DNA of 64,000 nt, from contig NZ_BAABGX010000002.1 of assembly GCF_039541795.1 (NCBI RefSeq), positions 496,001-560,000 of the forward strand, read 5' to 3'. The notes beneath the pieces were generated by a model. It did not search any database. It was not told the DNA's origin and saw only the letters and a list, made by a program, of their open reading frames with translations. Source of the stretch: Nibribacter koreensis (lineage in GTDB: Bacteria > Bacteroidota > Bacteroidia > Cytophagales > Hymenobacteraceae). Position 1 is the first letter of the stretch. Each line of letters begins with the position of its first letter. This document shows, in pieces, positions 1 to 6,402 of the stretch. The translations under genes and the position numbers were made by a program.

Positions 1-73
1 CAGGCAGAAGGTTTAAATGGTAGATGCTGCCGTCGGGGTTAAAAATCAGTTCAGACTCCGGAATGCGGGCCAT
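1..73 (-). CDS. Nucleoside phosphorylase, N-terminal fragment (cut by window edge)
   Basis: The minus strand reads ATG at 73 and then MARIPESELIFNPDGSIYHL, continuing NLLP into the window edge, so only about 24 codons are visible. The pattern SELI-NPDGSIYHLNL-P is how Bacteroidota uridine/purine nucleoside phosphorylases of the PNP/UDP family begin. Such enzymes split nucleosides with phosphate into a base and ribose-1-phosphate for salvage. It lies downstream of trhO on the same strand, with a terminator-like hairpin between them. The assignment rests on a short N-terminus recalled from the family; the catalytic region is not visible. Confidence 0.6.
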   Translation of the reverse strand, partial: MARIPESELIFNPDGSIYHLNLLP

Positions 74-131
74 AGGTTCATAGTTTTAGGTAGTACATGA
101 GAGGCAAGGTCTTCTTACCCCTAAGTAAAGA

Positions 132-177
132 AAAAAGCGCCAGCAACATTGCCCAGAAGCAACATTTGGCGCTTTTT
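132..177 (-). terminator. Intrinsic terminator after trhO
   Basis: The arms AAAAAGCGCCA (132-142) and TGGCGCTTTTT (167-177) pair perfectly around a 24-nt loop, which itself holds a direct repeat of GCAACATT. Read on the minus strand, the hairpin ends in a run of T 20 nt after the trhO stop codon. Confidence 0.75.
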
Positions 178-196
178 CTTTGAATATTATTATTGT

Positions 197-1165
197 TTAC
201 ACGGCCTTAGGTTGCTCCGTCTTGCGGCGGTTCAAGCCTTTGTACGGGTTGTAGCCGTTGGTGTTTTTTTGGTAATAACCAGTGCCATCATACGGGCGCT
301 TGTCGGGGTGCTCCTGGCAGGTGGTAGAGCAGGCGCCATCCATGTGAGTACCGCAGGCTTCACAGATGGGCACGTGTAGGTTGCAGTGCGGGTTGGCACA
401 GTTCACCATTCTAGCAGAAGGTGTCTCGCAGACATGACATTTAGAAATGACCACCGGATTGACCGTGTTCACGTCCACGGCCACGCGGTTATCAAAGACA
501 TAGCATTTGCCTTCAAAGTCCTCGCCGCCAGCTTCCATGCCATACTTAATGATGCCGCCGTGCAATTGGTACACGTTCTCAAAACCACTCTCCAGTAAGA
601 AGGCGCTGGCTTTCTCGCATTTAATACCGCCGGTACAGTAAGTCAGGATTTTCTTGCCCTCGTACTTCTCCTTCAGCTCATCAACCTTCTCTGGGAACTC
701 CCGGAAGTTCTCAATGTCTAGCGTAACGGCGTTCTTGAACTTGCCCATGCTGTACTCATAGTCTGAGCGCACGTCCAACACCACCACGTCTTCCTGGTCC
801 TTCATGTCCCTGAACTCCTGTGGCGACAGGTGCACGCCCGTCCGTTCGGTGGGATCGATGTTCCTCAGGCCCGCGTGTACAATCTCGGGCTTATGGCGCA
901 CGTGCAGTTTGGTGAAGGCATGCTCCTCAGAATAGTCCACCTTAAAGTCAATGCCGGCAAACCGTGGATCGGCTTTCACGGCGGCCATGTAGGCTTCGCA
1001 GTCTTCTACCAGACCAGAAACGGTGCCGTTCAAACCCTCTGGCGCAACGATGATGCGGCCCAGCAGGTTAAGCTTTAAACAAAGCAGATGGTGCTCCTCA
1101 CGGAACAGCTCTGGGTCTTCAATCTTAGTGTAGTGGTAATAAAGAAGGATACTGTACTTTTTCAT
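197..1165 (-). CDS. trhO: tRNA uridine(34) hydroxylase, rhodanese family (TrhO/YceA)
   Basis: A 322-residue protein of the YceA/TrhO family, which uses a rhodanese domain for oxygen-dependent 5-hydroxylation of uridine 34 in tRNA. The N-terminal 90 residues form the acylphosphatase-like domain typical of the family (IIVAPEGLNGTVSG at 38-51). The rhodanese domain follows at about 120-215, with the active-site loop CTGGIKCEKA and its cysteine at residue 177. A Cys-rich C-terminal segment (CHVCETPSARMVNC, then further CxxC pairs) probably binds zinc and is common in long members. The ATG at 1165 is preceded by a TAAATTTG -7 box (1261-1268, minus), so it appears to have its own promoter. Family identity is secure; the reaction is known from homologues. 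Confidence 0.93.
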   Translation of the reverse strand: MKKYSILLYYHYTKIEDPELFREEHHLLCLKLNLLGRIIVAPEGLNGTVSGLVEDCEAYMAAVKADPRFAGIDFKVDYSEEHAFTKLHVRHKPEIVHAGLRNIDPTERTGVHLSPQEFRDMKDQEDVVVLDVRSDYEYSMGKFKNAVTLDIENFREFPEKVDELKEKYEGKKILTYCTGGIKCEKASAFLLESGFENVYQLHGGIIKYGMEAGGEDFEGKCYVFDNRVAVDVNTVNPVVISKCHVCETPSARMVNCANPHCNLHVPICEACGTHMDGACSTTCQEHPDKRPYDGTGYYQKNTNGYNPYKGLNRRKTEQPKAV

Positions 1166-1192
1166 ACGAGCTTAGTTTCAGACTAAGTGTAG

Positions 1193-1227
1193 TTAATGTG
1201 ATAATGAATTAATGTGCTGATGTGCTA
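1193..1227. repeat. AATGTGCTGATGTGCT-type intergenic repeat array
   Basis: A stretch built from imperfect 7-9-nt units such as AATGTG, AATGTGCTG and ATGTGCTA. The same vocabulary recurs at 13805-13851 and, inverted, at 36121-36168. In all three places a copy of the 38-nt palindrome lies within about 100-130 nt. Confidence 0.5.
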
Positions 1228-1250
1228 TTTTCTGGCAACACCTGCTTTTC

Positions 1251-1288
1251 TGTTTTTGTGCAAATTTACAGAAAACAGCCCAAAATCG
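1251..1288. repeat. 38-nt palindromic element, degenerate copy (trhO promoter region)
   Basis: TGTTTTTGTG...CAGCCCAAAATCG is aligned end to end with the 38-nt family but with a poorly matching left half. It sits upstream of trhO and overlaps the TAAATTTG -7 box on the minus strand. Confidence 0.5.
1261..1268 (-). promoter_or_regulatory. Putative -7 box of the trhO promoter
   Basis: The minus strand reads TAAATTTG, matching the Bacteroidota TAnnTTTG -7 consensus about 95 nt upstream of the trhO start. A T-rich stretch 21 nt further upstream could act as the -33 box but is not a clean TTTG. Confidence 0.4.
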
Positions 1289-1308
1289 GAAAATGACCTT
1301 CGTCAGTT

Positions 1309-1381
1309 CTGAGTCTTGAGTCAATCTGATAATCTAAGATTTCATAGGTCTTGAATCTTTTGTCTTGCGTCTTATGTCTTT
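1309..1381. repeat. GTCTTGA/GTCTTAT-type intergenic repeat array
   Basis: Imperfect 7-8-nt units (GTCTTGAGTC, GGTCTTGAATCTT, TGTCTTGCGTCTTATGTCTT) fill the space just downstream of the acyltransferase stop codon. A related array follows the lolA stop at 5688-5725, including the phrases CTTGAATCTT and GTCTTATGTCTT and a nearby CTAAGATT. Confidence 0.5.
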
Positions 1382-2014
1382 TTAAACAGCTTTTGCAGGA
1401 TTTCCGAAGACGGTTTGTTTGGCGGCTACGTCTGCCACTACCACAGCCCCGGCCCCTACGCGGGCGTTCTTGCCAATCTTCACGCCAGAGACAATCACGG
1501 CTCCAGTTCCTATGAAGGCACCTTCGGCTACGGTCACACCTGCGTTAATGATGGCCCCGGCGCCTAGTTGCACGTGGTCTTCTATAACAGCGTTAGAATC
1601 TACCAGCGCTCTGGCTCCTATCACACAGCTGTCACCAACCTTGGCGTTGGGGTTGACGATGGCACCGGCCTGCACCAAGTTGCCATGGCCCAGCCAGGCA
1701 TGCTCAGACACGTAGCTGAATCTATGGATGCCGTTCACCGGAACCACTTTATAGTCTTCCTTGAGCATGTTCACCAGGCTCTTGCGGGCGGCCATGTCCT
1801 CGGCAGCCACAAACACGTCGCACTTCTTGCCAATGAGCTTCAGGAAATTCTCATCCTCGGTATTGCCCATGACCGTGATCTCATTCACCTCTTGCTGTTG
1901 CAGGGCCACTTTGTCATCTAAAAAGCAATACACCACTACATCGTTACTCTGGAAAGTATCTAGCGCGGCGATGCCCAACTCCTGGGCACCTAATATTATT
2001 ACAGGATTCTGCAT
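1382..2014 (-). CDS. PglD/NeuD-like sugar O- or N-acyltransferase, hexapeptide-repeat family
   Basis: A 210-residue protein with the two-part PglD/NeuD architecture. An N-terminal Rossmann-like half (VIILGAQELGIAALDTF, 5-21) is followed from about residue 105 by left-handed beta-helix hexapeptide repeats (VGDSCVIGA, GAFIGTGAVI, IGKNARVGAGAVVV) and the common ending GNPAKAV. A histidine at 147 (VIEDHVQLG) lies where the catalytic His is found in PglD. Relatives transfer an acetyl group from acetyl-CoA to amino or hydroxyl groups of nucleotide sugars or sialic acid. It follows the membrane protein at 2058-3344 after 43 nt on the same strand, so the two may be co-transcribed. The acceptor cannot be named from sequence. 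Confidence 0.8.
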   Translation of the reverse strand: MQNPVIILGAQELGIAALDTFQSNDVVVYCFLDDKVALQQQEVNEITVMGNTEDENFLKLIGKKCDVFVAAEDMAARKSLVNMLKEDYKVVPVNGIHRFSYVSEHAWLGHGNLVQAGAIVNPNAKVGDSCVIGARALVDSNAVIEDHVQLGAGAIINAGVTVAEGAFIGTGAVIVSGVKIGKNARVGAGAVVVADVAAKQTVFGNPAKAV

Positions 2015-2057
2015 GGTATCAAATTGAAATATTTATGCAAAAATACGCAAAGAAAAA

Positions 2058-3344
2058 TTAAGCGCTTTTACTGCCTTTGGTCAGGCGGTGCCACCAGCGT
2101 TGCCAAGGTCCCTGCGCTAACGCAATGGCCAGGAAAATTGCCAACAATGGTGCACGGTATCGGTTCAATGATCCAAAATTGGGTGTAGGGAGCGCTACCA
2201 AAACCGCACCTGTTAAGAAGAAACACAACAATACCCACCAGAAGGCTGGGAGTGGTTTCATCTTTCTATTCTTGATGATTTCTACCAGCGCCATTAGAAT
2301 TATGAAAAGAATGACCAGGTTCTCAACCGCAATCAGTTTATAGAACAAAGGCGCCGATTCCCAGATAAACGGACGAACCAGCATCTGCACCACCGCTTGC
2401 GGCGCATGCCAAAGAATGGAGGTGAAAGAAGCATTTAGATGGGGAAATACTATTTGCGGAAGGTCTGGGGAGGTTTTGGCTGAAATTTTACTGTAGTTCA
2501 GCATGACGTGAAAACCCAGGTCGTCTGGCGTAAAATCAGATTGCAAAAAGTAAGCACCAACTGCTCCCAGCACCATCATTCCCACCCACAGCATTGCCTT
2601 TCTTAATAAAGAGTTTAGCACTTCAAATCGGTTCGCTAAAAATTCTACTAACAAATAGGCCAGCAGAAACACGATAGCCGGCACTGCTAAAAAGAATTTC
2701 ACCTTCCAGAAGAGCCAGGATGCCAGTGCAAACAGCAGTCCGTAATACAGTTTTTCCTTGACGCCCTGAGCATTAATCAACTGTACCGTAAAACCAAACA
2801 AAAAGCACATGGCGCCCATTACCAGACTGTCCTTGCTCACCCCGCTGGTCCAGAAAACAATGGACGGGAAAAACAGAAATGCTATAAATGCAGGTATTCT
2901 GAAATCCTGGAATCGTTCTTCAATTCTTAGAAACAAATACCAGCAGCCCCAGAAGCTGAACAGAGATAAATAGACGCTGCTCCACCAGTAAGAATTATCC
3001 GTGAGCAAGTATAGAAAACTTAACAGCTTGACAAAAAAGAAAGAATTAGAGTCTTCCCTGAAAATCTCTAATGAATCACCTACCTGGTTTTGAAAGATGA
3101 ACCTGATATAGTCATGAGGACTTTGAGTAGTTTCTTGTAAAACATTTAGCGTTATCTCATGATAAGACCAGGTATCTCCGCCGCCTAGTATTTCTTTATA
3201 TACATACCCCAGCGCCAGTCCAGCCACTACCTTTACCGCCAGCCCAGCCCAAAAAAGAAAACCGTGCGCCTTTCCCTGGTGGAAGCGCCACAAGAGAAAC
3301 ACTAGAAAAAAAAGCGGTGGCAGATGCAGCCAGGATGAAAGCAT
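2058..3344 (-). CDS. Polytopic inner-membrane protein of unknown function (glycosyltransferase-like)
   Basis: A 428-residue, very hydrophobic protein with roughly ten predicted membrane spans, starting MLSSWLHLPPLFFLVFLLWR and ending in a short basic tail. The segment GGGDTWSYHE after the second span and a PS-VFWTSGVSKDS loop near the middle resemble loop motifs of Bacteroidota EpsG- or dolichyl-mannosyltransferase-like membrane proteins, but no catalytic signature is certain. Its ATG directly abuts the TGA of the DUF2851 gene (0-nt gap), so translation is probably coupled. With the acyltransferase downstream it may act on an envelope glycan, which is only a contextual guess. Confidence 0.65.
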   Translation of the reverse strand: MLSSWLHLPPLFFLVFLLWRFHQGKAHGFLFWAGLAVKVVAGLALGYVYKEILGGGDTWSYHEITLNVLQETTQSPHDYIRFIFQNQVGDSLEIFREDSNSFFFVKLLSFLYLLTDNSYWWSSVYLSLFSFWGCWYLFLRIEERFQDFRIPAFIAFLFFPSIVFWTSGVSKDSLVMGAMCFLFGFTVQLINAQGVKEKLYYGLLFALASWLFWKVKFFLAVPAIVFLLAYLLVEFLANRFEVLNSLLRKAMLWVGMMVLGAVGAYFLQSDFTPDDLGFHVMLNYSKISAKTSPDLPQIVFPHLNASFTSILWHAPQAVVQMLVRPFIWESAPLFYKLIAVENLVILFIILMALVEIIKNRKMKPLPAFWWVLLCFFLTGAVLVALPTPNFGSLNRYRAPLLAIFLAIALAQGPWQRWWHRLTKGSKSA

Positions 3345-4640
3345 TCAGGGGCGGGTTAGGTGTTGCTTCATCAGGCGGTGCCCGACCACGCAATTTAAAC
3401 ATTTCTTGGGTTGGCAGTACCGTTGGTACAACCCAATCAAGGCCTGGGAGTCGGCGGCCGATTTGTGCTGGAAACCTAAACTGGAGTAAAGCCTGGTAAT
3501 CTTGTTGTTTTCTTTGGGTATTTGCTCTAACAGACTGATGGCTTTGTCCTGGTACAGGTAGTCACCGGTTCTTCGGCTGTAGGCAATATACAAAGGCGCT
3601 ACTACATTGATGAGCAGGTTTTGAATGCTTTCTTCGCCTACCCTTGAAAATGTCTGCTTGCTTTTCTTGCCGGGTGCGTAATGCTGTTGCCAATATGAAG
3701 GCGGGCTCTGCCGGAAGAACTCCTCAAATTCTTTTGCGGTAGTACAAGCCACTAAGGTAGACCACAGGTGCTCATGCGCTAGCAACACCGCCAGAAACTG
3801 TCCCAACCGGATGCCCGGAAAATTAGCTGGCCGCAACCTGAGCATATTCCAGGCCTTGGTCGTCAAAGGTTCCTCTAAGGAATGTTTATGGCTTAGGTAT
3901 TGATGCTCCTTGGCCAGTTGCACCGCATATTCATCTGGGCTGTTGATGTCAGAAAGCAAACCTGCTTGCCCAAACACTAGCGCTTCCAACTGGCTTGGCT
4001 TTTTTTGATAACGCTGAATCAGTGTCCAAGGCAGTACCTGCGTGAGGAACAGAAACCCATCCTGGTTCACTTTAAACCCAAAGCCCGCCGCCATGGTCTG
4101 GTACACGGTACTCTCCCAGTTCTGCTTGCTTTGCGCCATACGCTCTACCACTAGGTCTGCTTTGATCTGCAGCCTTTCCAGCAGGGTCTTATCTAGCATG
4201 GAGGCTTTGTAAATAGGGTCTATGAGATGGGCTTGCGGGGCACAGGGAATGACGGCCTGGCTCCAGAGGAGTTCCTGGTACTGGGCCTGCAAAGGCAGTT
4301 GCACCCGGCCTTGCAATTCCAGCGTGGGCATGGAGGTTCCTTCTTCGCGTAAAGCTACTTCATCCTCTTGCCAGACTACGTGCAACACTACCTGGTTGTA
4401 TTTGGCATCTCGTTGGTGATGGTGCCGGCGCCAGTCTGAGGAGGAAAGGTGAATCTCTACACTGCCTACCCATTCCGTTTCGCCTAACTTGATTCTGGCG
4501 GAGGAGAAATCGGGGCCGGCGTCTGAGCGGTTGTAAAAGCCGGGATGCAGAATGGTTACCTCTTCGCCGGTAGTGGTGCGCAGCTGTTCTTTGTTGAAGT
4601 ATTGATGGCGCCAGACGTAGTGCAAAAAGTCCTCTTTCAT
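3345..4640 (-). CDS. DUF2851 family protein
   Basis: A 431-residue member of DUF2851, a family found mainly in Bacteroidota and without an established function. The N-terminus MKEDFLHYVWRHQYFNKEQL and the segment HPGFYNRSDAGPDFSSARI are family hallmarks. VGSVEIHLSSSDWRRHHHQRD and the following VVLHVVW recall the core of a restriction-endonuclease-like fold, but nuclease activity is inference only. The start at 4640 is preferred over a GTG-type start 21 nt upstream because it matches the family's usual N-terminus. A perfect 20-bp hairpin ends exactly at this start codon, which is unusual. It directly abuts the next gene. Confidence 0.85.
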   Translation of the reverse strand: MKEDFLHYVWRHQYFNKEQLRTTTGEEVTILHPGFYNRSDAGPDFSSARIKLGETEWVGSVEIHLSSSDWRRHHHQRDAKYNQVVLHVVWQEDEVALREEGTSMPTLELQGRVQLPLQAQYQELLWSQAVIPCAPQAHLIDPIYKASMLDKTLLERLQIKADLVVERMAQSKQNWESTVYQTMAAGFGFKVNQDGFLFLTQVLPWTLIQRYQKKPSQLEALVFGQAGLLSDINSPDEYAVQLAKEHQYLSHKHSLEEPLTTKAWNMLRLRPANFPGIRLGQFLAVLLAHEHLWSTLVACTTAKEFEEFFRQSPPSYWQQHYAPGKKSKQTFSRVGEESIQNLLINVVAPLYIAYSRRTGDYLYQDKAISLLEQIPKENNKITRLYSSLGFQHKSAADSQALIGLYQRYCQPKKCLNCVVGHRLMKQHLTRP

Positions 4641-4710
4641 AAAACGGGAACAGCCTTTCACATTTCCTTAGCTCATACGGCAAGAAAAGATGAAAGGCTG
4701 TTCCCGTTTT
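4641..4710. terminator. 20-bp perfect hairpin touching the DUF2851 start codon
   Basis: Arms 4641-4660 and 4691-4710 are perfect 20-nt inverted repeats (AAAACGGGAACAGCCTTTCA and its complement) with a 30-nt loop. On the plus strand the hairpin runs into the T-tract of the adjacent palindromic element. On the minus strand it could terminate pyrF transcripts, but it then ends immediately before the DUF2851 ATG, so it may instead act as a leader attenuator. Confidence 0.7.
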
Positions 4711-4742
4711 TGGCCTGTTTTCCAGAAATCAGGGCAAAAACG
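4705..4742. repeat. 38-nt palindromic element, copy next to the pyrF stop
   Basis: A full-length copy with intact CGTTTTTGGCCTGTTTT left arm and a right arm with three mismatches. It ends one base before the pyrF stop codon and overlaps the end of the 4641-4710 hairpin. Confidence 0.85.
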
Positions 4743-4743
4743 A

Positions 4744-5574
4744 CTAGCTAGGGATGTATTCGTTTAGATATCTATCCATTTCTTGTTGCACAGCTAACGC
4801 AGCGGTCCGGGCTTTCTCCGCGAAGTCCTCGCCCTGAGAAGCGTAAATGATTTGGCGGGAAGAATTGACCAATAACCCGCAGTGGCTGTTCATGCCATAT
4901 TTGGAGATTTCTGCTAAGCTTCCGCCTTGGGCGCCTACACCCGGGACTAATAAGAAATTGTCTGGGGCAATCTCGCGCACGCGCTCTATGTAATCACACC
5001 GGGTGGCACCTACCACGTACATCATATTTTCTGGCGTGCCCCACTCCTGGCTTCTGAGCAAGACCTTCTCAAACAGAAAATGTTCCTCCCCTTGGGCCAC
5101 TACGCTGGAGAACTGAAAATCCTTACTGCCTTCATTGGACGTGAGGGCCAGCAGAATCACCCATTTATCTGGGAACTGCAGAAACGGCGTCACAGAGTCT
5201 GCTCCCATGTACGGTGCCACGGTGATGGAGTCAAAATGCATCTGCTCAAAAAAAGCGCGGGCGTACAGCTCTGAGGTGTTGCCAATGTCCCCGCGCTTGG
5301 CATCGGCAATGGAGAACACGTCTTCTGGAATCGCTTCTAAGGTCTTCTGCAAGCTCACCCAGCCTTTGGGGCCGTGCGCTTCATAGAACGCTATATTAGG
5401 CTTGTACGCCACGCAAAGGTCAGAGGTGGCTTCAATGATCTGGCGGTTGAACTCAAAGATGGGATCCTCGTGCTGCAGCAAGTGCTGCGGAATCTTCTTC
5501 AGGTCTGTGTCCAGGCCAATGCAGAGGTAGGAACGCTTGCGCTGGATTTGCTCAAAAAGCTGTTGTCTGGTCAT
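4744..5574 (-). CDS. pyrF: Orotidine 5'-phosphate decarboxylase
   Basis: A 276-residue OMP decarboxylase that converts orotidine monophosphate to UMP, the last step of de novo pyrimidine synthesis. LCIGLDTDLKKIP opens the barrel, and the catalytic block is FSIADAKRGDIGNTSE, with the Lys of DAKRGD as the proton donor. The length and the DAKRGDIGNT form match the long (type 2) bacterial subfamily. The open frame extends upstream to 5688, but that part is read through the palindromic element and a terminator hairpin. The ATG at 5574 (MTRQQLFEQIQRKRSYL) is therefore chosen, supported by a TAGATTTG -7 box at 5601-5608. pyrD lies about 4 kb away on the same strand. Confidence 0.95.
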   Translation of the reverse strand: MTRQQLFEQIQRKRSYLCIGLDTDLKKIPQHLLQHEDPIFEFNRQIIEATSDLCVAYKPNIAFYEAHGPKGWVSLQKTLEAIPEDVFSIADAKRGDIGNTSELYARAFFEQMHFDSITVAPYMGADSVTPFLQFPDKWVILLALTSNEGSKDFQFSSVVAQGEEHFLFEKVLLRSQEWGTPENMMYVVGATRCDYIERVREIAPDNFLLVPGVGAQGGSLAEISKYGMNSHCGLLVNSSRQIIYASQGEDFAEKARTAALAVQQEMDRYLNEYIPS

Positions 5575-5600
5575 GGGAATGGTGACTAGGTTGTGGTGCA

Positions 5601-5608
5601 CAAATCTA
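5601..5608 (-). promoter_or_regulatory. Putative -7 box of the pyrF promoter
   Basis: The minus strand reads TAGATTTG, matching TAnnTTTG, 27 nt upstream of the chosen pyrF start. The inner arm of the palindromic element (TTTTC) lies about 22 nt further upstream and could serve as the -33 region. Confidence 0.45.
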
Positions 5609-5610
5609 AC

Positions 5611-5648
5611 CGTTTTTGGCTTGTTTTGTTGAAAATAGCCTAAAAACG
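5611..5648. repeat. 38-nt palindromic element between lolA and pyrF
   Basis: A full-length copy with right-arm changes (AATAGCCTAAAAACG). On the minus strand its CGTTTTTAGG end directly follows the lolA terminator hairpin and completes its T-run; its other end lies in the pyrF promoter region. Confidence 0.85.
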
Positions 5649-5649
5649 A

Positions 5650-5682
5650 AAAGGCTCCCGCTTTGCAGCAGGAGCCTTTTAC
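5650..5682 (-). terminator. Terminator hairpin after lolA
   Basis: AAAAGGCTCC pairs with GGAGCCTTTT around a small bulged centre. On the minus strand the hairpin is followed by TTTTCGTTTTT, of which the last seven bases come from the palindromic element. Confidence 0.75.
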
Positions 5683-5687
5683 GAACA

Positions 5688-5725
5688 TCTTGAATCTTGT
5701 GTCTTATGTCTTACATCCTAAGATT
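5688..5725. repeat. GTCTTGA/GTCTTAT-type repeat array, second copy
   Basis: ATCTTGAATCTTGTGTCTTATGTCTTA-like sequence between the lolA terminator and stop codon. It matches the array at 1309-1381 in both unit sequence and position just beyond a minus-strand stop codon. Confidence 0.45.
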
Positions 5726-6368
5726 ACCGCAAGTCTACCACTTTCACGCCTTTGTATTTGGCTTTGTCAAAGGCGAAATGGTTGGCCGGCAGCACTGGGT
5801 TAGGTGTAAATTTCTTGATGGAATACACATAACGGTTTCCGTTCTTCCGGAACATCTGCCAAGACTTGATGGCGTTGTCCTTCTTATTGATGAACATGCG
5901 CACTTTGAACACTTGGTTGGTTTTATCCTCTGGGGTCAAATCAATCACGTGCACGGTCTCACCGCCCATTTTCTGCTCGCCGCTGTAGTTGTACTTGTAG
6001 CCTTTTTTGTACAGCGTGTAGATTTGGTTGGGCGTCAGCTCCTGCTCGTCTGGATCATTGTCAGAGATGTTCACTTCGTTCTCTTTTTTCATGAACGTCC
6101 AGATGGTGGTACCGTTGTTGATGATCTCCTGTCCGGCAACAGCCAGTCTAAACTTATTTCCGGACACCGTGATGTCACCGTTGATGGTTTCCTTCACCTT
6201 GGCATTCTGGCTTTCTAAGGTCTGGGAAAAAGAGGCTTTGAAGGCGTTCATGGCTTGGTATTTCTTGCTCATGGCGTCCAAAATCTGCTCAGCTTTTGGG
6301 TCTTTCTGCGCGCTGGCGATCTGGGCTACCGTCATCAGAGCGATCAGGAAAGAAAAGAATCGTTTCAT
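5724..6368 (-). CDS. lolA: LolA-like outer-membrane lipoprotein carrier protein
   Basis: A 214-residue secreted protein with a signal peptide (MKRFFSFLIALMTVAQIASAQ) followed by a LolA-type fold: AEQILDAMSKKYQAMNAFKASFSQTL, then alternating beta strands through the C-terminus. LolA homologues carry lipoproteins through the periplasm to the outer membrane. It follows ftsK after 34 nt on the same strand, an order often seen in Bacteroidota, where LolA-like genes sit directly after the DNA translocase. Bacteroidota carry several LolA paralogues, so the exact substrate range is uncertain. Transcription probably ends at the hairpin at 5650-5682. Confidence 0.85.
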   Translation of the reverse strand: MKRFFSFLIALMTVAQIASAQKDPKAEQILDAMSKKYQAMNAFKASFSQTLESQNAKVKETINGDITVSGNKFRLAVAGQEIINNGTTIWTFMKKENEVNISDNDPDEQELTPNQIYTLYKKGYKYNYSGEQKMGGETVHVIDLTPEDKTNQVFKVRMFINKKDNAIKSWQMFRKNGNRYVYSIKKFTPNPVLPANHFAFDKAKYKGVKVVDLR

Positions 6369-6402
6369 AAGAGTGTATTTAGTAAAAATTGGATCTACTG
6401 AT

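Noticed and set aside
5575..5688. N-terminal extension of pyrF to 5688
   Set aside because: It is read through the palindromic element and lolA terminator; OMP decarboxylases start near MTRQQLFEQ, where a promoter box fits the ATG at 5574.
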